From: Boswellia sacra
Taxonomy: Eukaryota; Streptophyta; Magnoliopsida; Sapindales; Burseraceae
Assembly: GCA_013180625.2 (NCBI GenBank)
Contig: SNVD02002485.1
Span: 62,001-126,000 of the forward strand
Length of the DNA: 64,000 bases
Direction: 5' to 3'
Below the pieces are notes generated by a model that was not told the origin of the DNA, made no database searches, and saw only the letters and a program-made list of their open reading frames with translations. How positions within the stretch are numbered: position 1 is the stretch's first letter; the number at the start of each line of letters is the position of its first letter. Shown here piece after piece: positions 22,811-34,899 of this stretch. The translations under genes were made by a program, and so were the position numbers.

Positions 22811-23244
22811 ACTACTTTTATAAAAACTCAAAACAGACAATTGCTTTATATAAAGTTTTTAAAGTGGCATGTTAAAATATAATTTTATAAATATTGTTGT
22901 AATATATATAATTTTATTTGTTTGACTATAAAAATTGCTCTCGCCTTATATTTGTTGATATATATATATATATTTTGCGTGATATTTTTATGGAGGGCCT
23001 TTTATAATTTGTTGTTGTTAACTTGATAGTGACTAAATAGTGACTGGGTTTGAAGAGGAAGCAACTGTGACCCCTCCACGTCTTTCTTTAGAATTTTCTT
23101 ATAAAGAAATTCTGACTAAGGAGGTTGGGTTTTACATGGGACCTGTTTGTAAAACCTCCGGCCTTTCCTGGGAATTATCTATTGAAAGTTATTCAGTTGT
23201 TTCTCAAAATATAATTTGGTTCAAGAAATTAAAAATCGTTTGAT

Positions 23245-24117
23245 TTGTTAATTTCAGTTGTTGTTCTTGAGATGGTTGATGTTATGATTTGTTCTCAACA
23301 ACCTCATGTGGCTATTACCTCAGCTGTATCTGTTTCGATTCTTGTGAACCATGGTGAAAAACTAGAGAAATTTAGTGGATTGAATTTCAAGAGGTGGCAG
23401 CAAAAGATGCTATTTTACTTGACCAATCTGGGTCTAGCGAGGTTCTTGATTGAGGATCCACCTGAAATCAATGAAGGAGAGCAAGATATCCAAGTCATCA
23501 ATGTTGTTGAGGCTTGGAAGCATTCTAATTTCTTATGTCGTAATTATGTCAAGAATGGCTTGTCAGACCCATTATAGAATGTGTATATTGAGAAAAAATC
23601 GGCCAAAGAATTATCGGAGTCTTTAGAGAAGAAATATAAGACTGAGGATGTTGCGTCCAAAAAGTTTGTGGTGGGCCACTTTCTTGATTATAAGATAATG
23701 GACACTAAAACTATGATAAGTCAAGTGCAAGAGATCCAAGTGATCCTTGATGAGATACTTGCTGAAGGCATGGTCCTAAGTGAAACCTTTCAAGTAGCAG
23801 TTGTGATTGAGAAGCTACCCTCTACATGGAAGGATTTAAAGAATTACCTTAAGCACAAGAGAAAGAAGATGATCATGGAAGAGTTTGTAGTCAGACTTCG
23901 TATTAAAGAAGACAATAGAGGCTCAGAGAAGAGAAGTTTAACTCTTACAGTGGTAAAGGCAAATGTAGTGAAGTATGGTCAAAGCTCTAAAGCAAAGAAG
24001 AGCAAATAGAATAAATGGTCCAAGCTAGGGCCTAAAGGTGGAATTTCCAAGAAGCAGAAGTTCAAATGGAAGTGCTTTAACTATAACGAGATAGGTCATC
24101 AGGCTTCTGATTGTTGA
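23245..24117 (+). pseudogene. Copia 1 gag
   Basis: Encodes a Copia gag with 'EKFSGLNFKRWQQKMLFYLT' and 'IEKLPSTWKDLKNYLKHKRK'. A zinc knuckle 'CFNYNEIGHQASDC' near the end has its second cysteine changed to tyrosine. A stop at 23578 splits it, another follows the Lys/Ser-rich stretch at 24007, and the knuckle is followed by a stop where Arg/Trp is usual. Gag forms the virus-like particle in the cytoplasm; this copy cannot. Confidence 0.82.
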
Positions 24118-24219
24118 TTTCCAAAGAAGAAAAAGAATGAATTGAATGTGGTGGACAAAATCACACAAGAAGTATCAGAGCTAAGCCTGTCTACGGTTGT
24201 TTTTTAAGTCAATCTAGTT

Positions 24220-27029
24220 AAAGGAACGATGGATTGACACTAAAGCTACAAGGCATCCTTGTTCAGACAAAGACCTATTCACAACCTTTGGGCCTATCAA
24301 GAATTGAGAGAAGCTCTTCACGGGTAACTCATCCACGTTTGAGGCACAAGGTCTAGACAAAGTGGTTTTGAAGATGACCTCTGTGAAGGAGCTGAATCTA
24401 AATAACATATTGTATATGCTAGAAATCTGCAAGAACTTAGTGTCTAATTCATTGTCGAATAAGCATGGATTCCGCATGGTTTTTTAATTAGATAAATTTG
24501 TACTTACCAAGGGTGGTATGTATGTTGGAAAAGGATATGAGAGTGGGGGTATGTTGAAACTCAATGAAATAATTGAAAAGCCCAAAATCAATAAAGCTAG
24601 TTCTTCTGTTTATTAGATTGAGTCTTCCTTTTTATGGCATGGTAGACTAGGACATGTTAATTATAATACATTAAGTAGATTAATTAACTTAAGTCATATT
24701 CCTACTTTCCAAGTTGGTTTAAAACATAAGTATGAAACTTGTGTTGAGGCGAAATTGACAAGGTCATCTTTTCAAACTATAGAAAGAAATATTGAACCTC
24801 TTGATTTAATTTATAGTGATATTTTTTATTTGAAATTTGTTCAAACAAGAGGTGGCAATAAATATTTTATTACTTTTGTCGATAATAGCATAAAATATTG
24901 TTATGTTTATTTATTGAAAAACAATGACGAAGCAATAGAGAAGTTTATTCTATATAAGAATGAGGTTGAAAATCAACTTATAAGAAGATTAAAGTGATTA
25001 GAAGTGACCGTAATGGAGAACATGAATCACCTTTTAGTGAGTTCTATGCACAACATAGAATAATACATGAGGTCACGCCACCTTATTCTCTCAATCAAAA
25101 GGAGTTGCCTAGCGTAAAAATTGTAGCTTGAAAGAAATGATAAATGCAATGCTGTTGAGTTCTGGGTTACCATAGAACATATAGGGGAAGCTATTTTGTC
25201 AGCTAATTATCTTTTAAATAAGGTACCCGCAAGAAAGATAAAATGACATCTTATAAATTGTGGAAAGGAAGAAAGCTTTCGACAAATATTTACAAGTGTG
25301 GGGGTGTCTTGTTAAAGTGGTGGTACCTATACCTAAGAAGATTAAAATAAGTCAAAAAATAGTTGATTGCATTTTCATAAGATACACTCATAATAATAGT
25401 GCTTATCGATTTCTTGTATATAAGTCACAAATCCCAGATAGACACAAAAATACAATAATAGAATCGAGAAATGCATCGTTCTTTGAACACGAATTTTTGT
25501 ATAAATCCAAAGAAAGATAAAGTTCATCTAAAGAAACTTATAAGGCTATCACAGAGGATAGTCAAGACCAAGAACAAGTTATTGAAGATGAGCCTAGACA
25601 TAGTAAAAGAGCAAGAACAGAAAAATCCTTTGGTCTAGATTTTTTGGTTTATATGTTAGAAAATGAATGTTAAACCTTTAAAGAAGTTGTGAGCTCTTTA
25701 GAGGGACCTTTGTGGAAAAAAGCCATTAAGAGTGAAATTAATTCCATAATGCGAAACCATACATAGAAACTTGTGGATCTTCCTCCGGAATGTAAACCAC
25801 TAGGTTCTAAATGGATTTTCAAGAGGAAAATGAAAGTAGATGGATTAATTGAGAAGTATAAGGCCAGACTTGTTATCAAAGGTTATAAGCAACGAGAAGG
25901 CTTAGATTACTTTGATATATATTCTCTAGTGACGAGAATAAATTCCATTAGGATCATAATTGCGATTACCGCTTTGCAAAATCTTGAAGAACATCAAATG
26001 AATGTGAAGAAAGCCTTTCTTAATGGTGACTTAGATGAAGAGATCTATATGGAATAACCTGAGGGGTTTGTTGCTCCTAGATAAGAAAAGAAAGTTTGCA
26101 AATTGTTGAAGTCTATGTACGGCTTAAAGCAAACACAAAACAATGGCATGAAAAGTTTGAAAGTGTAATACTTGCAAATGGGTTTAAAATCAATGAGTGT
26201 GATAAATGGGTCTATGTTAAAGATACTGGAAATGGTTATGTTTTTTTGTGCCTTTATGTTGATGACATACTCATTGTTGGTAGTAATGATAAGATAATAA
26301 AATCAACCAAAAATATATTGAATTCAAAATTTGACATGAAAGATATGGGCCTGGGTAATGTAATTTTAGGAATTAAAATTACAAGGACTTCTAATAGACT
26401 CTTGCTTAGTTAGTCACACTATGTAGATAAGATTTTAGAAAAATTTAACAAAGATGATTCTAGAGTGTCTAGGACAGTGATAGACTTAAGTCAACACTTA
26501 TATAAGAATAAATGTGAGAGTGTTTCACAAGTAGAATACTGTAGAGTGATTGGTAGTCTGATGTACTTGATGAGTTATACGAGACCTAATATAGCCTACA
26601 AAATCAGTAGACTAAATAGATACATGAGTAATCCAAAAGGAAAGCATTGGAAATGTATTATGAAAGTACTGGGGTACTTACGATATACTCGTAGCTATAG
26701 CGATATACTCGTAGCTATGAACTATATTGCACTAGATATACTATAGTGTTAAAGGGATACAGCAATGCAAATTGGATATCTGATATAAAAGTCTCAAAGT
26801 CTATAGTGGGTATATGTTCACACTAGCTGGAGCTGTTGTATCATGGAAATCTTCTAAACAAATAGTTATAGCCCGATCTACTATGGAATCTAAGTTTATA
26901 GCTTTAGATAAATATGGTGAAGAGGCTGAATGGCTACACCATTTCTTAGAAGATATTTCAGACTGGCCTAAGCCTGTATCACTTATGTGTATACATAGCA
27001 ATAGTCAATCTGCTATTAATCGGGCTCAA

Positions 27030-27065
<36 letters not shown>

Positions 27066-27152
27066 TGTAGACATAATACCAATATGCAACTACTCTCAAC
27101 TGGAGTTGTTATTGTAGACTATATAATGTCTATGGAAAGAGCTAGTGGATAA
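24220..27152 (+). pseudogene. Copia 1 pol (protease, integrase, RT, RNase H)
   Basis: In order: protease remnant 'RWIDTKATRHPC' (24220s, usual D-S-G replaced); integrase zinc finger 'FLWHGRLGHVNYNTLS' and core 'DLIYSDIFYLKF...' (24620-25510); reverse transcriptase with 'PLGSKWIFKRKMKVDG', 'YKARLVIKGYKQREGLDY', 'NVKKAFLNGDLDEEIYME' and catalytic 'LCLYVDDILIVGS' (25670-26415); RNase H with '[16 protein letters not shown]' and '[20 protein letters not shown]' (26420-27152). Stops and frameshifts occur every few hundred bases. The catalytic YVDD remains readable. Confidence 0.88.
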
Positions 27153-27766
27153 GTCATATAGAGGAATGGGACTGAAGCCCATGAAAGGATAAGTCAATAC
27201 AAAGGAAATCTAATCTAGTTGACTGGAGATCTCAAGATCTAGGTTCAAAGGGACAACCGAATTTTAAAGACTTAGATAGATCATTGTGCGGGTTGGTGTA
27301 ACCTCTTATCCATTCTTATGATGAAAATAGTGATGTCCGTAAGGAAAAGGTTAAGCGTTGCTTTTAATGATTCTTATGCATAGGAAATCCTAGCATAGCA
27401 ATGCGAGTTACTCTTTGATAAGAATATGTGAGAATGAAGTGGGGTTGCTTATAAGAAAATTGTTTAGGGCTCAACTCTTGAGAAATTCTCACAAAACCAC
27501 GGCATGTTCATGGCCAAAACGAACATAAAAGTGAGAAATGAAAATTCTAAGAAAGATTCCTATATGGAGCATATCATCATTTACATAAACGATAGAACAG
27601 TTCAAGGATATTGTGTCTTTATTTATCAGTAAAGTGATATGCTTTCATAAGGGAAGGTTCAAAAGGCGATATATACGTACCTATTCAATGCAGGTTTCGA
27701 TCATTGAACTCTATCGCTAGGTCAAATATTCGTTTGTTTTCAATCAATTTCATTCATGTGGGGGAT

Positions 27767-28315
27767 TGTTGGAAAATTAGTGAATCCAAATTGATGTTGG
27801 TAGTCTTTACAAATTCCTTAGATGTTATAAGTCTTTTCAAATTCATAACTCATGTATTCAATGAACTCTCATGTTTTGAATACAAGTTAATTTTGAGTTA
27901 ATAAAAGTTGATGTTTCAAATTTCATATTTACAAATTCCATAGCCTACATAGAGAGGTTCTCCCTCATTTGTTCAACACACCAAAATTTAGCTCTCTCTC
28001 TCTAGCTTGTTTTATCTCTTGACTTCTTGAGTTCTTAGCTTTTAGTTCTAAAGTTTGTGATAGAGTTTGAAGTGTTTCCAGTTTGCTTAAGTAGAAGAGT
28101 AGTGCTTCTCTTGCTACTAGTTGCTGTTGTATCGTAAGAGACAGACGCCGGTAGAATTCTCAAGCACCTAGTGAAGAAGGCGAATCTGCTTCAAGGAGAT
28201 TGTGTGATGCACGAGCCTTGACGGATAATTTCTTTTGCTAGGACAAACTTTTAGTTGGTAATTTTATTTTGAAGTTAAATTAATTTATTTTTGTATGTTA
28301 TCCTTGTTTAATGCA
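27767..28315 (+). repeat. Copia 1 3' LTR
   Basis: 549 bp, TGTTGGAAAATTAG to AATGCA, preceded by a purine tract at about 27755-27766. The flank after it continues as in copy B (catgttcttccattta...). Confidence 0.9.
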
Positions 28316-29085
28316 ATTTTATAACATGTTCTTCCATTTATTTCTTTCATTGATCATTTAAAGGAATCCCACCTCAGCTTATCTTCAATTTGTTCTATCC
28401 TAAGTTACATAGGTCCATTCTTCTAGGAGACACTATAAGAATTTTTTACATATTTGTTACTTTGTAATTTTTTTATTTGGCATTTTTAAGAAAAAGTGAG
28501 AAATATAACATTGGTCTAAAAGTTAAACCTGCCTATTCATCTTATTCGTCACTTTTGTCTTTATTCAATCAACTATTTATCATATTTTATAAAAGTGTGA
28601 CAAGTATATAAATATGTAATCTTTCCCTTTTCCCTCTCACATTTCCCTCTATTTTTCATCTTCTCTTTCAAGCATGTGAATATAATATCTTAAGTTTTAA
28701 TAAATAGAGAAGTTAAAAATCTCAAAATAATAATTAAATAATACAATTTTATGTTTTAATATTTAATTAAAAATAATTTTTAAAAATATTTAAATAAAAG
28801 ATAATATTTTTGTACAAATTAAATAACTAATGTTTAAATATCAAATTAATGAGAAGTAAATTTTTAAACATGGAATTGTATGAAATAAATAAATTATTTT
28901 ATACTTTCAAAGTGATTAAAATCACATTGTAATTTTTTGATAAAAATCAAGGAATTAAAAATCTTGAATAAAATTTTATTTTGAAATAATATAACATTTG
29001 TGCTTAAGTAAAAATTATTATAATTTATTTTAGAAATTAAATAAAAACAACTAGTGCTTATAAAAATGAAAAAAACCAAAGCGTG

Positions 29086-29136
<51 letters not shown>

Positions 29137-29199
29137 AAATATCACACATGTCACATTTTTATTGGTTAATAAAGTTTTAAACATACACATGTTTTACAT

Positions 29200-29540
29200 C
29201 TCATGAAACCCATTTGCCATAAACCTAAAATCTCTTAACCCTAAAATCATTTTCTCTTCTCTTCAACTCTTAGACCTTTCACTGCCGCTGCTTTGCTCCA
29301 TCATGCCTCCACCCTTTCACGACCTCTCTCTCTCTTAAACATTCCACTCCCTCCTTCCTTTTCTCCTTCCAAATGTTTGCTTCTGGTGGGCCTCGCCACT
29401 CCCAAATATTTGCTCCAAGTGTTTTCTTTCCAAATTGCTGCCCCTCACTAGGCCATCTAGATGGCCTCTCGCTCCTTCTACCACAACATCCTGTAGGCCG
29501 CTTTTGAGACTCTCTACTTCTCTGCTTATGGTTTTGGTTA
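29200..29540 (+). other. UTR-like segment inside CACTA 1
   Basis: A pyrimidine-rich stretch starting at cataaacctaaaatctc, with GC-richer coding-like patches, unlike the AT-rich sequence around it. Short frames from possible ATGs stop quickly. It resembles a plant gene leader and may be captured host DNA, but I cannot name a source. Confidence 0.3.
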
Positions 29541-31600
29541 GTACTACAAATTATATTTATTTTCTATTTAATCTTTTAGTAAATAAATTTATGCTATGAG
29601 TAATTATAGTTTGCCCATTGTTTGAGGTAACTCATTGCAAAAGGTAACTCATTACGAAAGCCATCATTAATTGCAAAAAGTAACTCATGCATAGACAATT
29701 AAAATTAATTGTTTACTAAATAATTTTAGGTTACATACAAGGAATAATTCTTACCTACCCAAGCGACTATGATTATTATTTCAGCTATACGGAATAGGAT
29801 ATATGTCTAACATGATTAATTGGAAATTTTTTGTATAATTAACTCAATAGCATGAAAATATATAAATAAAATTATAGAGTTTGATAAAATAATGGAGCTA
29901 ATTTAGTTTAATTATGCTAATTGATCAGTGAATGTAGAGGTTAAACAAAGAACAAATCTAATTAACTTCATTAATAAGAAAGTTCTAGATTTAATTTTCC
30001 CTTAATTACATTGGGAACTCTCCATAACTTCTTGAGATAGAGAGTCAAATCTTGGATTGTAATCAAATCTTTAGCTTTTGGCTCAAATTTTGTGTGCAAA
30101 AACTGTCATTACTATTGTGCTTCATATTCATATAAAATTACAATTTTTTATGTGTTTTATGAACAAAAAAATTAAAATTTCATCATCCATGATAGAAAGT
30201 AAATTCTCTTCTTTAACTTACTGATCACATATTCATCTTAATTAAAGGTTTTACTTGAGAATATCATTAGATGGACACAAAAAGAAATTCATAGAGCACC
30301 CTATCGGCCTATCCAATGATGCTCAATAGTCAAGGCAAATTGAGGTTTAAGCATGTTGGCTATTCCTTATAATTTATAGCTTATTATTGGACCGAGGAAT
30401 CTTGTACTTGTCCAAATTGTTAAGGCTTAAAATCTTATCTTGGTTACTGTTATTAATTAATTTATAGGTATAGGTTGTACAGGTAAACAACTAGCCAGCT
30501 ATGACATTTGATTTTGATAGCTAACCAGGAAACTTCATGTATTGGGGCCAAGACTTCATCTAGTAATGATTTTTACATTTTATTGCCATTTATTATAAAG
30601 TTTTAGTGATAGATTGACAATTCATTATGAAAATTTTGGTTTGTGTCTTTGACATTAATTAGGTTGGGATTTATTTAATTATATGCATAGTTTTAATCTT
30701 TAGTGCATTGTATATTATATAAGGCTAACGATTACTAAAGATGTTCTTATAAGTACTTTCTATTCCTGCTAGGAAAATTTAGTTAACTACCATGGATTTT
30801 GTAAATTAATTTATTCCTTATCGATGTGTACGTCAAGATATTAACATGAGACCTTAGCTTCAGATTTGTTTTTCCAACTTTTAGATTTAATGACTTCTCT
30901 CTCTATTTTATCTAATATTAGAATGGCATGAATCCAGTAAGTTGTACATGTAGATTTTTTTGGGTTTTGGTTTTGGATTTGAATTTGTGATGTTATTGGA
31001 TTGAAAGTTCCTCTTTCAATCTCTGTTTTTGACTCAATTTGGTGTTGCTCGTAGATGGTCTTCTTGCTAGCTTATTGAATTCCCTAAATTTGATTTTGTC
31101 AAGCATTTGAATTTGCTTGTAGTTGTTCAATTGGTAGATTCGGTTTGGTTTTTAAAATGGATCTAAGTAGATTCGTGCAGGAGCAAGGTGTGTGAGCAAG
31201 TAGAATAAATTTATTACACATGAGAGAGCATAGAGGAATGTGTTGTTTTGTGTTTTGAGTGATTTTGAAGCTCCTTTTGTTGAAAGATAAGTTTAGTTTT
31301 GTATTGCAAATTAACATAAACTTAGACATGATTGTGAAATTATATCAATAGACCCGAAATTACATTTTTCCAAGAGTTGAGGTATAATTGTAGCATATTT
31401 TGTTGAGTACGATAAAGGTGGAAGTGTGTATGATACTCTTAATTGCTTATCGTGAGATGTTGGAAGTCGAATGTTGATTTAATAATAGTTGTAATTATAC
31501 TGTTATTACATGCTAGGTTCATGAATTTGTTTTAACTTTTTATAAATAGTTAATTTGCCAATATTTCAGACTATATATATATTTTTTTAATTTCTTAAAA
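29541..31600. other. CACTA 1 interior, nothing recognised
   Basis: AT-rich, non-coding as far as I can see. No splice-linked frames with family motifs were found on either strand. Confidence 0.45.
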
Positions 31601-32201
31601 ATCATATTTGGCAAGTATAGTAAGGTACATATTTGATAGGTTGATCAACCGCCAAATAGACTATATTTGGTGGTGCTATTGGTGCCGGTTTAGAAACCGT
31701 CAAATATGTATATAATTAACGGCCAAAAACTGCCAAATATGAGCATTTTTCTTGTAGTGAGAATACTTAGGTAAATGTCATTGGATGTGGCAGACAAGAA
31801 ATTCGTATATGTTTTCTGTTTAATAAATTTTTAATTTTTTTTTCAATTATAGATGTTGACTTACTTTAATATTCTATTGTTTTTTTTTCAATCTAATTGT
31901 TTCAGTATCTTAATTTTTAACTATATTATACAAAGTTATAATTATACAGGCTTACCAAATTAGTAAGATAACCAGATAAAATTAATTATTTTATGAAAAT
32001 ATTTGTTTTGGTATCCTAAGTTTAAAGGAAGTAACATGCTTATTTACAGCAGGGATTTAATTAGTAGGCATATGGTGTGAAATTTCTCACAAAATACCAC
32101 ATAATTTTATCTCACAACATAGTGATCTAGCTTCTTATCATTATTCTATGTCTCCCTATATTCCTAATGCTTCTTCCTCATAGATGTTGAGATGCTAAGA
32201 C

Positions 32202-32299
32202 TAGGAACAGAGCTAGCATAGGCCCAACAGGGGCAATTGCCACTCTTGGGCAAAAAAAAATTCTTTTATTTTCTTTCAATTAATTATGAATGCACATTG

Positions 32300-32346
<47 letters not shown>

Positions 32347-32668
32347 GTTTAAATCTTATTTATTAAATAAAATTCTTTATATTCTTTCCATCATCACTTA
32401 TTAATTTATTTTATTATTTTCTTTTTAAAGATAAGCTGCTTTTGAGTTAATAAATTTAATATTTTACTTGATTTATTATTAATTACTGTATTTTATCATT
32501 TCTCTTTTATTTAAAACTTAAAATTGATATGATAAATTTGAATTTATACCTTCAAATATGTTTAATGAAATATTATAAACATGTAATCATATTTTACTTA
32601 TTAATTTATCTTCTTTTATTACTGTTCAATTTTGCCTCTTTTAGAAATAATTCATGGCTCTGTCCCTA
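32202..32668. mobile_element. hAT-type MITE (467 bp)
   Basis: Ends TAGGAACAGAGC and, on the minus strand, TAGGGACAGAGC. The 8-bp duplication gctaagac lies at 32194-32201 and 32669-32676. The empty site gctaagac occurs once in copy B near 57684. It contains an (AT)n tract at about 32303-32343. There is no coding capacity. Confidence 0.85.
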
Positions 32669-32676
32669 GCTAAGAC

Positions 32677-33085
32677 CTAGTCCCTGAGGTCTTCCTTTGA
32701 TCAATAATTTAAACCTGTTTGATAACTCAAATCCCCTTGCCACTTTTGGACTAATCAATATGGTCAACTGATATCATTTTGTCTCGGTTTTGTGTTAATC
32801 CCTGTAGTTCGCTCAGCAAATTTGGCAAAAGAGGTCTTATAGTTAACACTTCCCCTTTCATAATTCCTCTTTGTTTGGCTGGCATGCCTCCTTTGTGTGA
32901 TTTTGCCCTCTTAGCATTGCCGCCCTCAAATCTAACAGAGGGTAAGAATATCGTTTCCTTAATAGAAACCCTATGATAGTCAATTTTGTGGCAGCCTAAA
33001 CTGCTAGGCCAAGCAAACTTGGGCCAATTTGCAAAAACAAGCAACTTATATTGTGTTGTAAAAATAATCAGTTGATGAACACTTA
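32677..33085. other. Copy A intergenic
   Basis: Aligns with about 57690-57970 of copy B. Copy A has about 130 extra bases at about 32836-32965 (between 'gaggtctta' and 'gaaacccta'), absent from copy B. The open frames on both strands here are antisense pairs without family features. Confidence 0.55.
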
Positions 33086-33209
33086 AATATGTATGTTTAA
33101 TAAGAGCTTAATTTATCACATTTTATTAATAGTGTCATTAAATTCCTCAACTACAATATATTTGTAGTCTTTGCATATTTCCAATTAACTTCATCTTAAT
33201 TTTGGTTTT

Positions 33210-34570
33210 TGTTACAGATTCGGTAAAATGGGCATAACTTTCTATTTATAATCAGAATGGTGCAAATTTTGATTTGTTGGAAAGCTGATTAAATTATCTG
33301 AAAGATCGTATTTCACAAGCATCATGAAATTCGGGCTCTTAGTAGACCAAAAATGGGCTTGAAATGAACACATTTATAGTTTTAGTCGAGCCTGACCATG
33401 CCACCGTAATTTGACCATATCTCTCGATATACGTATCAAAATTGTATGAATCAAGAGATTTTTTCTAGAAAGCTGAGCGAAATATCTACAACTTTTATGA
33501 AGATATGTGATCAAAACTCTAAATAATTCGATGTCGAAATAGGTGGTCAAAATCGGTGCACATGATGATCCAAATTGTCAACAAGATATTTTACAATTGT
33601 CTCTTTGTAATTTGACAAGTTTGTCCCTAAATGTATCTATAAATAGAGGTGCATTGTGACCCATTAGGGTATCTTGGCTTTGGTCGGGATCTCTTATTAT
33701 TGTGTTTTTCCTCTTGTGTTTTGTTCTCTTAATGTTATTAATAAATCTTTTTCTTTTTGCAATTTATTTTCTTTCTTGCTTAATGTTTCAGTAAATTTTC
33801 TTGCTAAGGTGAAAGGGTGAAATATGAGAATAAGGAATTTCTAACCCTTGACATGTGCTTAAAAATCATAATCTTGAGTTGTTTATTTTATATTTATTTT
33901 CTTAGTCAATCATGACACGTAAAGTGGAGGTCTCGATCCATTGTAGATAATCCGTGGCACATCAAATGCTTGGATCATTTGTAGATGTCATATGGTTCTT
34001 CCTTACCGATACAAGTCTAGTTAGGAACATTGATTTGTTGTAGACATATAGTAATTGGCACATTGGACGCTTTAACCAATTTACAAGAAGTGCTATAAAT
34101 ATTAATAATGAAACAAATATAATTCATATAACTAAAATGGGCTTAAATGACATACCTTTTGATTGGAACCTCCTTGACGTGTGGATTCCAATAAAGTTAT
34201 AATTGGATTGTTTATCCTTATTTGATATATCAAGGGTGGATCCCCTAATCTTAGCTTTCATTATTATTGTGTTAATTCTTTTTACTTGTGTATTTCAAGT
34301 ATTCTTGTTTGCTATGGTAGGTTTTACCTCCTATTTCCATGGATGATTTTACCACTTTTATTTTTGTTTTACATTTGAATGGTCGGTAATACTGCCTACC
34401 ATCTTTACTTTTATTTGTTAATTATTTGAATTATTCATATCATATTTCTCGCCTCTAGTTTGTAGCGTTAAATCCCTTTCCTCGTGGATCGACCCCGGTC
34501 TTACCAAGTTTATTACTTATTGGAATGGGTTAAGTTAACTTGTGGTTGGGCATGGGTTAAGTTTTCCTGA
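33210..34570 (+). mobile_element. Probable solo LTR, boundaries uncertain
   Basis: Sequence absent from copy B. It has LTR-like features on the plus strand: a TATA box and leader (tataaatagaggtgcatt near 33640), poly(A)-signal-like AATAAATC near 33740, and a tail 'tcctcgtggatcgaccccgg' of the kind seen near the ends of some plant Ty3 LTRs. I could not fix TG...CA ends with a target duplication, so the limits are approximate. Confidence 0.35.
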
Positions 34571-34609
34571 AAATAGCACAAACAATGCATCTCGTCATCC
34601 AATCCTGTG

Positions 34610-34705
34610 TAGTAAAAAAATTGGCCAAACATGGGATAAGCGCAAAATGACAGCTTAGTACTATCCTATGCCATACTAACCCACCGAACAAACACCCTCA
34701 TAAGT
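34610..34705. mobile_element. Harbinger/Tourist MITE end (fragment)
   Basis: The minus strand reads GGGTGTTTGTTCGGTGGG from about 34700, a Tourist-type terminus, then 'tatcccatgtttggcc'. Only this end is clear. The LTR-like piece before it may have split the MITE. Confidence 0.35.
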
Positions 34706-34899
34706 GTTGGGATTGTTACTGCTATACCTTTTATATTATGTTTCAAACGATAAAAATGGACATGAGTATTATTTTTTTGTGATATTTGATTATCAATATT
34801 ACATCAATATAGATTATCAATATATATATTACATCAATTTAGATTTGCATATAAATATAGATCAATAGTCAGGATTTGATTACCTGACAAGTAAATATC

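Larger units (their letters stand above)
22259..28315 (+). mobile_element. Copia element 1, decayed
   Basis: Plus-strand Copia. LTRs 22259-22810 and 27767-28315 differ at roughly one base in ten by eye. The target duplication atttta lies at 22253-22258 and 28316-28321. A polypurine tract (catgtgggggat) precedes the 3' LTR. Gene order is gag, protease, integrase, reverse transcriptase, RNase H. I could not find the tRNA-Met primer site after the 5' LTR. The uninterrupted sequence survives in copy B at about 57130. Confidence 0.92.
28431..31759. mobile_element. CACTA element 1, non-autonomous (3.3 kb)
   Basis: Ends CACTATAAGAATTTTTTACA and, on the minus strand, CACTACAAGAAAAATGCTCA. A perfect 3-bp duplication aga lies at 28428-28430 and 31760-31762. 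Copy B has the uninterrupted site aggaga|atactt near 57249. Subterminal motifs of the gccaaatatg kind lie within about 150 bp of the right end. No transposase is seen. The interior has an (AT)n tract (about 29092-29133) and, at 29200-29540, a CT-rich stretch resembling a 5' UTR with a possible GT donor after it. No captured gene was identified. Confidence 0.9.

Noticed and set aside
32751..33044. Frames on both strands (97 and 65 codons)
   Set aside because: Overlapping antisense frames, only partly present in copy B, no family features.
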